Notes: a model not told the origin generated them from the sequence alone. A stretch of 64,000 nt of DNA from Tubiluchus corallicola (GCA_030141605.1 JAQGDQ010000114.1:1-64000); one strand, 5' to 3'; numbered from the stretch's first letter, positions 14,513 through 43,334 are shown. Program-made: numbers and translations.

Positions 14513-16978
14513 ATGGCCAGTCCTCGGTGGAAGAACGGACAACATCGTGGCAAACAGGAAAATACCAGAAACGTCTACGAAAGGTCACAAAGCTATGAAT
14601 ACGAAGGCACTACTCCGCAGTCACCAATTCATTTAAGTCAACCTGTCAGAGAAGTTGGTATTATAGAAAAGCTTCTGCATTCATACGGTTTTATTCAGTG
14701 CTGCCAAAGACAAGACAGGGTATTCTTTCATTATAGCCAATATCGAGGTGATATCAATCAAGTATGTATCGGCGATGCAGTAGAATTTATTATGGGAGCT
14801 GATAGAAAAACAAACAAGCCTATTGCCTGTGACGTAATCACTGTGCCGCCAGTAATAGCTTCACCACTTCCTATGTTGCATGCTGAAAGAGTTTTAGGGA
14901 CAGTAATTTCACAAGCAAGATTTGGTTGTGAAGGTTCTCAGTATGGTGATGCTGAAAGGTCCATGGATGGTGGCATACAGTATGAGCAAAGTGGAGAAAG
15001 TTTTTTCTTGCCATATAATACAGATGATTTAACAGATCCATCGCAAAACCTCCAAGTAGGAGATCAAGTAACTTTCTTGATTGCACCAAGTAATACTGAT
15101 GGAAGTTTGAGAGCGGTAGACGTCGAAGCTTTAAACCATGGTGGTGAAAAAATTCAAGGTGTTATTTGCACATTGAAAGACTCGTTTGGCTTTATTGAAA
15201 GAGCTGATGTTGTAAAGGAAGTCTTTTTTCATTTCACTGAATATCAAGGTGATCTTTCAGAAATGCATCTAGGTGAAGACGTTGAATTTTGCATTCAGGA
15301 TAGACATAACAAAGAAGTTGCTGTAAGCATTGTTCCTCTTCCAAGTGGAACTGTCATTTTTGAAGATGTTAGTGAAGAAAAGTTGAAAGGTTATGTTAAA
15401 AAAACAGTTATAAGAAATAGAAGACAACTTCAAAATAACGATACTGCTGCTGGCAGGATATCCTTCAAAGTAGAGAATGATGATTTAGAAATTCAGTTTA
15501 GTGAGAAAGATATAAGTAGAGATTATACCTTGTTAGAAGGCGATTTTGTTAGTTTTCATATAGCAACTGACAGGCGTGATGAGATGCAACATGCAACACT
15601 TATTGAATTACAAGAAGAAAGTTTCTTAAACTCAGATGAAACAAGAGAAACTGGAGTAATAGCTGTCGTTAAAGAAGGATTTGGATTTATTAAATGTGCA
15701 GAACGAGAAGCAAGAATGTTCTTCCACTTCAGTGAATTGCTAAATTTTAGCCGTGAACCAAAACCTCAAGATGAAGTTGAATTCACTGTAACAGAGGACT
15801 GCAATTCTAATAGACCTGTTGCCATTAGAATCAGGACCCTTCCAAAAGGAAGTGTAACATTTGAAAAATTGTTGGAACAAAAGTATGTGGGACATGTAGA
15901 AAAGGAAGCATTTTCTAAACGTAGTAGTAACAGAAGTCCTACTAAAAGTAAAGAAGGGACCAACAACACTGGAGAAATTGGTGCTATTGTCTGTAGTATA
16001 GACAACGAAACTCATACTGTACAATTTTTCATGAAAGATGTTGATGTACGAAATGTGCCAAAAATTGGTGATACTGTAGAGTTTCAGCTTTTAGAACAGA
16101 CAAGAAATGGTACAAAAACAGCTGTAAACATTCGTGTCCTAACACGAGCTAGTTCAGGACAACAACTTAGTGGATTTATTACTGGTCTGAAGGAGAATTT
16201 CGGCTTTATTGAGACTTTGGAACACGATCGGGAAATCTTTTTTCACTACAGTAATTTTGATGGTAATCCAAATGTGCTGCATTTAGGCGATGAAGTTAAA
16301 TATAACATGATGAAAAAGAATGGTAAACAGTGTGCTGAAAATGTGATAAAAATTCCCCTAGGAACTATACCTGTTGATGACTTAGAAGACAAAGTGTATG
16401 AAGGTACTGTTATAAGACAGCTTCGTGCAAACATTCCTGATGGAGAGTATGCTGGATTAGTGCAAGATAGTGAGCTGAGTGTATACCCGTATACTATTGT
16501 TAGTCTACTAAATAAGCAAGAATTACTTCAAAAAGGCGACTCGATAACATTTCAACTGACAAAAAGTAATGACCGCAAACAGCAATTTGCAGCAAACATT
16601 GTTGTCAAACGACAGTTGGTTCAGTCACGTGTAGAAGCCATTAAAGGACAGTTTGGTTTCATGTCATATGAAGCAGAAGAAGGGAAGAAGCTGTTTTTTC
16701 ACATGAGTGAAGTTATGGGTAGTGTTGAGCTGCAGGTTGGCGACGTCGTTCAGTTTTTTGTCATACATAACCAACAAACTGGAAAGAAATCTGCTTGTAA
16801 CGTCAACAAAATCAGTAGTCAAACTGATGTACCACGACCGGAGCGTCTACTGAGTCGGCTAAAAAGCATCTCGCTTGATGAAAGCCAGCCTAGAATTGTT
16901 GTTTTACGGCAGCCAAAGCCACCAGATGGCGCAAATGGATTTAAGTTTATTCGCTCAGTTAAAATACCTGTAAAATAA
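14513..16978 (+). CDS. CSDE1: Cold shock domain-containing protein E1 (UNR)
   Basis: An RNA-binding regulator of mRNA translation and stability, cytoplasmic in known animals. The 821-residue product starts at ATG 14513. The frame is open upstream only from non-ATG codons. Five canonical cold-shock domains carry the RNA-binding FGFI and FFH motifs: YGFI near residue 57, FGFI near 223, 389 and 561, and FGFM near 712. Non-canonical domains alternate between them. A SUZ-C-like tail (PRPERLLSRLK) sits near residue 776, followed by RQPKPPDG. Order and length match human CSDE1 (about 798 residues). The whole coding region is one exon, unlike the multi-exon vertebrate gene. A good donor (CAA|gtaagt at 14342) and an acceptor ending at 14469 suggest a small 5'UTR intron. 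Confidence 0.95.
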   Translation: MASPRWKNGQHRGKQENTRNVYERSQSYEYEGTTPQSPIHLSQPVREVGIIEKLLHSYGFIQCCQRQDRVFFHYSQYRGDINQVCIGDAVEFIMGADRKTNKPIACDVITVPPVIASPLPMLHAERVLGTVISQARFGCEGSQYGDAERSMDGGIQYEQSGESFFLPYNTDDLTDPSQNLQVGDQVTFLIAPSNTDGSLRAVDVEALNHGGEKIQGVICTLKDSFGFIERADVVKEVFFHFTEYQGDLSEMHLGEDVEFCIQDRHNKEVAVSIVPLPSGTVIFEDVSEEKLKGYVKKTVIRNRRQLQNNDTAAGRISFKVENDDLEIQFSEKDISRDYTLLEGDFVSFHIATDRRDEMQHATLIELQEESFLNSDETRETGVIAVVKEGFGFIKCAEREARMFFHFSELLNFSREPKPQDEVEFTVTEDCNSNRPVAIRIRTLPKGSVTFEKLLEQKYVGHVEKEAFSKRSSNRSPTKSKEGTNNTGEIGAIVCSIDNETHTVQFFMKDVDVRNVPKIGDTVEFQLLEQTRNGTKTAVNIRVLTRASSGQQLSGFITGLKENFGFIETLEHDREIFFHYSNFDGNPNVLHLGDEVKYNMMKKNGKQCAENVIKIPLGTIPVDDLEDKVYEGTVIRQLRANIPDGEYAGLVQDSELSVYPYTIVSLLNKQELLQKGDSITFQLTKSNDRKQQFAANIVVKRQLVQSRVEAIKGQFGFMSYEAEEGKKLFFHMSEVMGSVELQVGDVVQFFVIHNQQTGKKSACNVNKISSQTDVPRPERLLSRLKSISLDESQPRIVVLRQPKPPDGANGFKFIRSVKIPVK

Positions 16979-17645
16979 AATTAATGTAAAGATAACAATA
17001 ATGATGAGTTGGATATTTAACTAATATCTTTGTGTTGGTTAAATGATTTTTGACCGATTTTAAGATTTAGGCCTTTTTTAGGGTGTGGTCAGGCATTAAT
17101 TATATTTGTGAAATGACCATTTACATCAGGCAAAAACATATAAAAAGTTCTGAATTGATACTAACTAATCACTGTATTTTTTCTAATTTAAATGGTTAGA
17201 TGTTGAATGACAGCAGATGTTGCACGACGGTAGCTTTAACATTTTATCGATGAGAGTTTTTGTATTCAATTAATATTAACTTGTTTACAGACTAAAATGT
17301 ATTAAATGAACCCGAACCTGTCTCCAGTTGTGCTTTATGTTTGTTTGCAGTAATTTTATAATTTCAAATATGTTGGCATTTGTGAAAAAAAGTGACCATC
17401 TGAGTTTGATTGTATATTTTATACTGCAAACTGAGAAAGTTGCAGGAAATGTTTACATTGCCGCTGCTTCATTAATACTAAAATCTAATTGTTAACATGA
17501 GCTCTTATCAGGCAAATGTAGGAAAATTTTTGTTATTCGTAGTTTTGTGTGATATACCTGCTATTTCGTATAAGATTGCACAAATAATTTGTCTTATTAC
17601 AGATAGCGTAACATTTTGAGACTGAAACTAGCCACCGCATTTGTT
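16979..17645. other. CSDE1 3'UTR and SETD9 5' region
   Basis: No coding signal is seen. A splice acceptor (ttattacag, ending 17602) lies 43 bases before the SETD9 start codon, so SETD9 probably has a 5'UTR intron whose donor I cannot place. Because the two genes are in tandem only 667 bases apart, read-through or a shared transcript cannot be excluded. Confidence 0.5.
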
Positions 17646-18410
17646 ATGTCTCGATTTGCGAAGAAATGGCATAAATATCGGTACCGATTTGTTCCTTGGA
17701 TTGTAATGAACATGAGAGGTGGGCATATACGCGTCATTCCACCGGGAAGTTCCGATAAATTAATCCCAGACAATGAAGTAAAAAAATTTCTTTTGAATCT
17801 ATTCGAGAAATACTTGTCAGACAATGCTCTTCATAAAACTGAGGTACTGTATAAATATTCGGGATTTGAAATTGGACGTGTTACTAGTAAAATACCTGGT
17901 GCTGGTCGTGGAGTTGCAGTGACACGTGGTACTATACCTGCCGGCGCTGTAGCTGCTCTCTATCCTGGAACAATTTATCTTCCTTACGAGCCAATTCTCA
18001 TTCAGAGCATTGGCAACAGCTTCATCTTCCGATGTGCTGACCACATACATGTGGATGGGAAGGACACTGGCTTGTCACGACTTCTGTACCGATCATGTTA
18101 TAATAGAGAACGGTTCGGCAAATATCAGATGTGTGATAATACTTGGTTAACTGAACGTCCGGTTAATCCATTGGTTATCGGACAGTATGTTAATAACCAC
18201 AATGAGTCATTTCTTGCAAATGTTGCATATCAAGAAGTTGACATAGAAGATGATATTCCAATAAGACTACGACAATATATACCGAACGTGTACTACAGCA
18301 GAAATGAAAGTGATAGTCCAAGACCATTGCGCATAATAGCTTTAATTGCTACTAGAACTATTCTTGAAGGAGAAGAGCTGTTCTCTAGCTACTTCACAGT
18401 TATACATTAA
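17646..18410 (+). CDS. SETD9: SET domain-containing protein 9
   Basis: A putative SET-family lysine methyltransferase whose substrate is not established. The product has 254 residues from ATG 17646. The N-terminal MSRFAKKWHKYRYRFVPW block and the central GAGRGVAV segment (entry into the SET fold) are present. So are QYVNNHNESFLANV, which corresponds to the SET cofactor-pocket NH motif, and the C-terminal EGEELFSSY motif. The human protein is 299 residues, so this one is slightly shorter. The coding region is a single exon, while the human gene has several. It lies 0.67 kb downstream of CSDE1 on the same strand and converges with COQ8. A possible poly(A) signal attaaa overlaps the stop region near 18407. 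Confidence 0.9.
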   Translation: MSRFAKKWHKYRYRFVPWIVMNMRGGHIRVIPPGSSDKLIPDNEVKKFLLNLFEKYLSDNALHKTEVLYKYSGFEIGRVTSKIPGAGRGVAVTRGTIPAGAVAALYPGTIYLPYEPILIQSIGNSFIFRCADHIHVDGKDTGLSRLLYRSCYNRERFGKYQMCDNTWLTERPVNPLVIGQYVNNHNESFLANVAYQEVDIEDDIPIRLRQYIPNVYYSRNESDSPRPLRIIALIATRTILEGEELFSSYFTVIH

Positions 18411-20954
18411 AGATTATTGTTATTTATTACTTTAAGTGCTTATAAAACGTGTGTTTCTGTGGCAAAATACACAAAAATGCATTTAAATTTTAATTAACAG
18501 GCAGTAGCTTTTGTAATTTTCAATATTTTTCTACCTACATGTTGAACTCTAGCATCAACAATCTTTTCAATGATTTAATTTACAAAGTGTTATTGTGACT
18601 TGCAAGTTGCTTGTATCAAAATTCGATTTGTATATAAAAAACTGTAGCCTTCATCATTACCAAGTTTCACAATCACTGTACATATGTCAAAACCCAAGTT
18701 TCCCACTCAACTCAAAATCAAGGTGATGTGCCATTCTGTTGTTTTTATTAAAATTTCTTTTGGGGTTTTACAAAATAGTAGTTGCCTTTGTTTGATTTTC
18801 AAACAAAGTTGACCTTTGTCAAGATACACTATAACTGCAAATGATGAAAACAAAAATACAAAGTTTTAAGATTTATTTCTTATGAATAATAACCAAATAG
18901 AATTTAGAATGTGATCCTATTACAAAGACATACTAAACTTCAGTCAGTTTACATCGGCAGTAATAACAATGCCACCAATATAATTTTTTGAATAGACATG
19001 TTAAAATGACAGAAAGTAAAATTTGATAATTTTCATGATCTACAAAGTTTTGGACTGTCGTTCTTCTCCTGTCCTTGTGTACAAAGTCAACTTTTTGATA
19101 ACAGCAGCTTCAGAGTTCAGAAAAAGGCTAGGTAATGCAATAAAGTGAATAAGAATTATAAGTCAGGCTTGTTCTTGGTGTTTCTTCAGGTTCAGTTACT
19201 TGAAGCTTGATAACCATTTCTGTCCATATTGACTGCAAACTCTCTGTGTTAGTTCCGATCTTGTTTAAACTTTTGATGTTTTAACAAGTAACTCTTCGTT
19301 TAGTTGCCTTACAATTATCGTCTCAATTAATAATACACTACAGACATTATTAATTTCTGATTTACAAAGGATTAACTAAGTTGTGATGGGTAATTAACTT
19401 AATATGAAACATTCCATATAGGCTACTGACATGATTTTTAAAAGTAGATACAAAACACTGAATAAGTTACCTATTTCAAACGCAGGCAGGATTCCATAGC
19501 AGAACAATCTTTATAGCTGAAGATATGCGCTTAGCCAGAACCTAGTGTGTTTTTGATAACACCCTAAGACTACACATTCTATTTCTGTAACTTTCAATAT
19601 GTCAAAATGGCCAAATGAACAAAATGGTTTCTTAAGAACACAAAACAAGCAAAAATAGAAAAAGTGAAGTTGTACAAAATCATGATCAATCGTAGCTTGC
19701 AAGAAATATACAGATACTAGTATTTGTAATGGTCCCTGAGAGCTCTATCGAGTCATAACCTGCAGCAGAAAGTGTTTGTACTATGCAACTGCCTGCAGTT
19801 ACTAAATAATGGATGAATATTTTAGTGTCACAACTGCATTTTAAATATTTAAATGCAACTTGCACAAACAATAGTAACATAGGTTTTACTGATTTCTGGA
19901 TATTACTGTTACACAAGTTTTTGCGAGCAACTTGTTTTTGCAAATTTCGTGAGCAGGAATAAAAAAACATAAAAATTAAATAACAGAATTTTAAGTTGAC
20001 AAAACTTTTTAAAATCAGAGAATCGCACCAATGATGTATAAAAGAGCGATAATTTATAATCTATTGGTAGGGATGCTGAATATGGTAGAATGGCTTAGTA
20101 CATTTTTGGTTTTCTGTCAACGTTCTGTGATCAATCAGTGCTGTATAGCTGTAAAACTTGCAGGCCTGCTTTATCATTACATCAGTATGTCATTTGCGAT
20201 TTATCTCTTTTGGGGCTACAAGCCCAAAGGCCATATTAATGGGTGAAGGCAGTGGTGATGCACCTGAAATGTGTGAATCATAGACTTGCGTCATGAAAAT
20301 GCACAAATGACTATTTTGTGGCAGCTAGTCTTCTAGTAAAATACTAAAAACTTTGGTTGGAAAAATGTTAAAAGTAAAATTCTACCAATTATTTACTTTG
20401 CGTTACAGAAAGGATTGTACATGACAAGTTCAACATTAACTGACAGTTATAAAACTTGTTTAGAAGTTATCTGTTTTCTTAACAATGACGAGATTCAAAA
20501 ATTGAAAAAACAGATAACAAAATAGTTTCCATGCCAACATTGCGAACTTAAATGTTTTTCAGTACTTCTTCAGTTCAACATGGAACTTTTTCAGTTCCAT
20601 GTTGATCACAGGAACAAAATTAAAACTTGGAAATTTCTTTTAGTATGTAACTGTGAAACAATGACTAGTTAGAAATAATACAACAAAAATAACCACTTGA
20701 GTCTAAGCTGATTCTTTAATGAGGTGTGAAATTAGTTGGCAACTAAATGTAAATGAGAACTTTTCTGTTACCAAAAATTCCAAACTAAGAGAGCAAGGAT
20801 AGTTGTATAGCACACACCGTCATCACTCAGCTATATCTACTTCTCTTATCTACAGTTTTTGCTTTTGACATAAACCTCTACACACATTATTTTCACAGAA
20901 TGTACAGAGTGAAAGTTTTGTATAAAATCACAAAGAAAACTACGTCTTAGCAGC
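18411..20954. other. Intergenic region between convergent SETD9 and COQ8
   Basis: No gene is recognised. Open frames at 19511-19702, 19686-19970 and 20031-20246 lack domain features or plausible context. A perfect 13-bp-stem hairpin lies at 20575-20605 (tcaacatggaact, 5-base loop, agttccatgttga). It is downstream of the COQ8 stop on the minus strand and could fall in its 3'UTR. Confidence 0.5.
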
Positions 20955-37323
<16,369 letters not shown>

Positions 37324-37368
37324 CGTGCTTAATTTAATTTTGTTCCTTGATGTAGTACTGTTTAACGG

Positions 37369-39772
37369 CTGAAAATTGAAATACAGTTAATAACTAATTA
37401 TAATTTTAGATCTTGATGTCTTAATAAATAGATATTTTATTTGTGAGGCGGCTAACTGAAAATAAGTTGTAGTTAGACTTACTTTATCAGAGTTTAGTTC
37501 ATGGATAACTGAATCGTCTTTAAACAATCAGTTAACTATAGCAAGACGGTTTTGAGTTATTACTACACATTATTATTAGTGGCCTATCATACTGCACATT
37601 GAAACAATGATGTGTTTGAAGTTGACTATCAAGGGCTCTAGACTGTACAGCTGCTAAGCAACAGGAGTAGACATGTAGCACTAATAACTATTAACCTAAA
37701 TAGCTTGTGTAAAAATTAGCCAGGCATCCTTTTTAGGTTTACATGATACTTCTTTGGCAAACTCATTAATAACTTCAGCTATGCATGAATTCTGTTTCTA
37801 TGACATTGTAATTTCACTAAACAAATATTTTTTTACAACTGCAGCCACTAGTTCACAACAAGTTACTGCTTAACTGAATTGGTCTAATACTGTTATCAGA
37901 AATAGCAGGCTTCTCTGCCATTATTCAAGTTTAAATAGTAAATCATATAGAAGAATCTTAGGCATTATTAACATCAGCCAGTGACACAGCCAAGTGATTC
38001 AGATGCAGTTACTAAATTAGCAGTATGACAAGCAGCACAACATAATCCTTGTTTTTATTGTACATTCAAATTAATAAATGTAAATATGTACATTCTTGTA
38101 ATCCACTTAAAAAAGACCAGCAATGTAGTTGAAAGAAAGAAGGCATCTATAACAAGCCATTCCTATGTATGTACAATAGACATTGATCGGTTAGAGTTGT
38201 ACATATGCAATTAATTCGGTTAACAAACGTGTAGTGTACTTCGAATTACAAATTTTTGTAAGTGGTTGTAAAAACAAGTTATTACAGTTGACCTTATAAA
38301 GTAGGTACTATAAATGTAGTAATCAGTTTGGTCTGTGTGTCTGTCCACATGGTGTGCCTTTCTGTCTATATATTGCCACCTTTTCTTGGTTCTGGAATAA
38401 TCTGGAAAGTTGCATCTCGGTAGAGAAGTAGGAATCTCTCTCCAAACTCTGAGTCTATTGGTTTTTGGGTCAATCGGTGCAGATCTGAATTTTTCACAGT
38501 TTTTTAAAGATCTGCACATAACAGCTGTTGTGTTACTGAGGTGCAGGCGATTGATAGTCTGCTGCTTGGCCGTTATCAGACAACAACAATCAGTGACACA
38601 CATTTTAAGTTAATTCCAACTTGAAATAACCGTTGAATTCAGTCTATATCTAGACTGTTGCATTTTTTCATAGTATAATTTCCGTGATTAAGTATAATTT
38701 TAAGTGAAAATTACAAAACGTCAATATAGAAAATGCATCTTTTGCTGTAGTCTCCATGTATGTTGATCTCATCATAGTAACTGTATCCCTCTACTGGAGA
38801 CTCTGCAGTTTTATAAGCAAATAACATTATATTAACAGCTTTTTTAAGCAGCATGGCATGTTTGAAATTATCTTGACAAATTTGAAGTTAAAGTTCTTAC
38901 ATACACTTAAAAGTACACGAAGTAGCTGCAAAAAGTTTGTCCAAAAACAACAATTCATGAAATATAAAACTTTTAAAGAATCCAAATGATAGCATTAGTT
39001 TTATCATTTGCTTATAAATGACTGGAGTATCAATGTGCTTGACCAATTTTGCAATAATCAAAAGAAACTTTTGATGATTTTTTTCATATGAACATAATAG
39101 GAAATGACTAACGTTGACATGCTTTGTTCAGCTAATGAAATGCATTGTATAATCTACATTATTGTACTATACTCCAGCTAATTTTTGATGCTGAACCTAG
39201 GCAACTCAACTTGAAATCGGTTTGCTGCGAAATTCATGAAGGGTTGAAAGTGCCTAACACTATAATCATAGCTCTTTTTGTTATTCGTACTTTTTTCTCA
39301 GCTTGAATCAAAATATTGCATTATTTATATCTGTTAAATGATACTGTTTTTTCCTGTCTACAGGAAAAATCGCAAAAGTATGTTAAATATGTTTAGTACG
39401 CTTCGCATACTTTGATAAACTTTCTTGTGTTTTATGCTTAGGAAACTTCTCTTACAGAATAGAACTTAATATGGACTCTATTATTTACAAAAATTTCATG
39501 GTCAATAAACAATATATATAATTGGTTTCAGCATGATATCATATTACCATATAATTTACTTTATTTGCTTTTTGCGTACATCAAGCAAAATGTCATGCAA
39601 TGTCGGTTACTGAGTTTTCGTTAAAAACGGATTTATAAAAAACCTTGTAGGCAAATGGTAAGTAATAGTGGCCTATACAAAATTTATAACAAACTGGGAT
39701 AGTGGAGGATTGTGCAACTTTCATTTGATTTTCCTAGGATTTAGTTATACAAGAGTACAGATTTGTTCATAC
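37369..39772. other. Interval between COQ8 first coding exon and the mitoregulin-like exon
   Basis: Either an intron (if the two ORFs share a transcript) or intergenic DNA. An open frame on the minus strand at 38220-38603 reads through a gtctgt-rich patch and is probably spurious. Candidate AATAAA signals occur on the minus strand (for example near 39560), so an independent mitoregulin transcript ending here is also possible. Confidence 0.45.
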
Positions 39773-39794
39773 CTGTTTAACTCCAAAAAAATGT

Positions 39795-39971
39795 TCATAT
39801 AAGTCTGGTTTCTTCACTAATTTGATCTAAAGTCTTTTCCAGTTTTCGGTGGAGACGATCACGTTTATTCTTCAGATATCGTAATCTCCATGTTTTCAGC
39901 TGATATCCAAAAAGTACGCCAATGATAAAAGAAATACTAATAGTTGCTATTGTAGCATTCCTTGGTGTCAT
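39795..39971 (-). CDS. MTLN: Mitoregulin-like mitochondrial microprotein, 58 residues
   Basis: A 58-codon ORF runs from ATG 39971 to TGA 39795. Residues 8-23 form a hydrophobic helix ending in GVLFGYQ. A strongly basic segment follows (RLRYLKNKRDRLHRKL) with a short helical tail. Vertebrate mitoregulin (56 residues; an inner mitochondrial membrane protein that supports respiratory complexes and fatty-acid oxidation) has the same plan and the same spacing of key residues: GVLLGWQ, then RRRYL, RRL and KL. The putative exon is 39773-39986. It opens after an acceptor-like attgatag and closes at a donor (AACAG|gtatga). The ORF is on the COQ8 strand, 2.4 kb upstream of its first coding exon. It is too short for ordinary gene finders. 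The assignment rests on pattern comparison, not a search. Confidence 0.8.
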   Translation of the reverse strand: MTPRNATIATISISFIIGVLFGYQLKTWRLRYLKNKRDRLHRKLEKTLDQISEETRLI

Positions 39972-39986
39972 GTCAGTACAGATAGC

Positions 39987-42900
39987 CTATCAATAAAAAT
40001 ATAAATATCCAGTAATTTGTATCACGCTAACTTTGCAATAGGGTAGTTTTTGTTACTAGGGTTTAATTTTATTCCAACATTCCATTTTGTGAAGATTGCT
40101 ATTGATACCGAAATTAAAAAATCCTTAGTGCATTTAGGCAAGTTTATCTAACCTGCCACAGGGAGGTTAGATCAACAAGTTTTTGTTCCAACGTTTATCC
40201 ATAGCTCGTAACACAATAAGTGTCATAGGAACTATACTTTCTTCTGAAAAACTTGCAGTCGTGAATCTTTTTTCTTTTTTGGATGGCAGAAGTGCTTCCT
40301 CAATTTTATGGGTCAGTTAAAGAAATATGGATTTGTGGTGGAATGTACGTTGTTCTGATATCAACTGGTTAATAAGCAAAATACGTTTCGTGTATTATCT
40401 ATAATCTAGATTATAATATAATTAAGCTGTTACTACTACTAGTGTTAGGTAACTAATACAAGTTATCTTTGCTTGGTTGTTATATACTAGGATCTTTTAG
40501 AACATGGTAGTTTTTGTAGATAATTTCTTTTCAGTAACACCTGCACTTAGGAACGTGATAAATATGGTTGTAATCAAAAAACCCAGTTGCAGTATACACT
40601 ATTCAGCATACCCGCAAACCACGCGTACAGTCAAAACACAGAAGTGTGCTGTGTGCACGTTAGGGTTATCCATGCGCAAAATACCCTAACTTTTGCTTGG
40701 CGCCTGCAAATAGAGTCATAGATACAGAAGTGTTAGTTCACTTGTGAATATGAGTAGCGTCAAACAGGGTATCACTGATCGACTGGTCGGTGCTCCGAAT
40801 TAAGTTTCTGGTAGCATTGCATTTACACGATGAAATTAAGTTATAATTTCGAATAATTTACATCAGAGTATCTTACAAACATCTAAAACAGATATCGTGT
40901 TACATTATATAAGCAAACAAAAAAAAAACAGATGAAAAATGTCCATAAAACTTTTTTCAGGTATTACAAGCAAAGGTCAAAGTCATAAGAAAACTGCAGA
41001 GTAGGAATAAACATCATGAAAAGCGGGAGCAGGCCAAGTTGCAGGGAGAATATACTTAAATATTATTGAAAGATGAATATCTAGCTCTGAATGTTCGTAG
41101 GGTATCTAATGTTTTCTGAAGCAGAACATTTCAGCACGGGGATAAGTAGAAATTAGATTAGTTGCATGGATCACTATCCATACATATACGCATTTGTAGT
41201 AGAATGGCAGGTATTTCGATTTTTCATTTGATGAAAGGCAATCATTTTTATGATCCAAGAACATCCATTAACACAAAACAAATTTTGGAGACATCAGTAA
41301 GATACACTGATGATTGTGAACTATACTCTAACCTCTTCTATTCCCTGATCCACTCAGTATTGCAAAGGCTGTACGTGTGAGACACAGTAGGCTTGCACAG
41401 TAAGTTTTTAGAGCAGAACAGACTCATTACTAATATTTCGATGTAGTAAGTTGTCACACTATAGGTTAATTTTTTGCACCTCTCTGATCAAAAAGTTATG
41501 CTACTTATTCATGGGTGGTATAAGTGCAGTTGGGCATTTTTATGCTCATTATTTTTCGAGGGATTATTTTTAAGTTGTGAATAAATTCAAATATGGTCAT
41601 AAAGCGAATTACAGTAGGAGATTTGTATTTTACTGGATTTTATAAATTTGTAAAAAAAGATCCCAGAAATACTAAAAGGTACAAATGGAAAATGTGGGTG
41701 AATGAATAGTTGTGGTATTAATGATGTAGTGGAAACTGCAGAAAAGTACAGCATAGATGTGGAAATGTGAACACTATAAAAAAACCATTGATACACTACC
41801 AGGAAAAGACAACAAAAGGAAAATTGGATGTTCAGTAAAAATGTGCAAGAAGCTGCAGGAATAGAACCAAATTATGATTGTTAAAATATACCTTTGGTGG
41901 AGATGGCAAAATTACACGGGCCATATCTTATAAGCTCTTGTTTTTAAACATGGTATACATGTTATTAGTTAAAGTGGGAAACGTTGATAAATCGAGATAA
42001 ATCGAGATTAACTTGGAAAAAGCGTTAACCCAGAAATATTGCACAGAATTTTAATTATTACTACAGAAAAAGGCATTTTCATTATCCAAGATAAAAAATT
42101 TACTATCTGTTTATTCATTAACAAGTTCTGGTAGTGAGTTCATATTATGTTTTACTATTTAAAGTTTATTTTTGTACATTTAAAAATATACAAAACTTAA
42201 CTTTATATCTACCTTAATTTTAAAGCAAGTAATTGAATTATTTTTGTTGTTATGGGAAAGAGGGGTTATTGACGCTATTAGTGGCTCTTGGTGCTGTAGA
42301 GAATGAAGGCAGTTGTGCTAATTACAGCAACGATGATTGGTGGCGATTATAATGGCAGTAGTAACTGCATCGTGTGGCATTGCTTCCTCCCGCCGATGCT
42401 GCTTGCTGCAGGCATAATTATTTTTGTGGTTTGTTGATTTGTGTTGTTAATATGATGCCAATGAAAATGTCACTGTGATGTTGTCATTGTTGTTGCTACT
42501 GCTGCATTCCTATAGCTGCTTCATTCTCTGACACCATGCAACTATGTTAGGACTCGTTTTCCTATACATACATTATATATACATGTATATATACAATTAA
42601 AAAGAATGACGTTAATGACGAGATAATTAAAATAACAACAGCAACCTTTAGGACTCCGTTAATTAAAATAAGAACATTATCAGGCACCTTTAAGACTCAT
42701 TATACATGCATACATATGAAAGAAATCTTTAAGAGTATATATTTGAATTATGAGTCGTAAATTTGTTGGTTAATGTTGTTATTTTTAATTATCATGTCGT
42801 TAAAATTGTCTTTTTAATTATATATTTTGTCTTTGAAACGTGGCGACCGGCAGAAAGCAAAACATATTCTTTTCCATTTGTGCTATTGTTCCTATACTTT

Positions 42901-43226
42901 TTAACCGTGCTATTCTTTCCTGCGCCATTCATACATATTTTTTATTTGTACCATTTTTTCCTGTGTCATTTTTTGTGTTGCAGATTTTAAATGCCGCACT
43001 GGCGTTTTATGTATAGCCATTAGCCACAAAACCCCAGCGAATCAGCCACACACATTAAAATCTATGGCTATAGCCAAGTTGCAGTTTTGCGCAAGCGGAC
43101 GCACCGGGGAGTATGGCATCAAATTATCACTGATGCTGTGTTGAATAACTGAAGCACCTAAGATGAATTAATCATGATTTACTTTTTTTCTGGATTAAGC
43201 GTTTTTAAGTTGAGTGTTGATACTGA
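39987..43226. other. Divergent intergenic region between mitoregulin/COQ8 and NAA80
   Basis: Should contain the promoters of both divergent units and perhaps 5'UTR exons of the minus-strand transcript. No coding exon is recognised. The part at about 42835-43130 is richer in CpG than its surroundings and could be the NAA80 promoter side. Open frames at 40504-40689 and 41162-41380 have no recognisable features. Confidence 0.45.
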
Positions 43227-43334
43227 TATATAAGTGTTATATTTTTACGATTGCAACCGCGCAAACAAAGAATTTTCACGGAGTTATGCTCAGCTTCGTT
43301 CATTGACTCATCGCGAGAAGTGATCGGTAGCGGT

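Noticed and set aside
38220-38603. 127-codon minus-strand frame between the mitoregulin-like exon and COQ8
   Set aside because: No recognisable domain. Part of it is driven by gtctgt-rich sequence, and the splice context is not convincing.
41162-41380. 72-codon plus-strand frame in the divergent intergenic region
   Set aside because: No splice support, no recognisable family and AT-driven composition.
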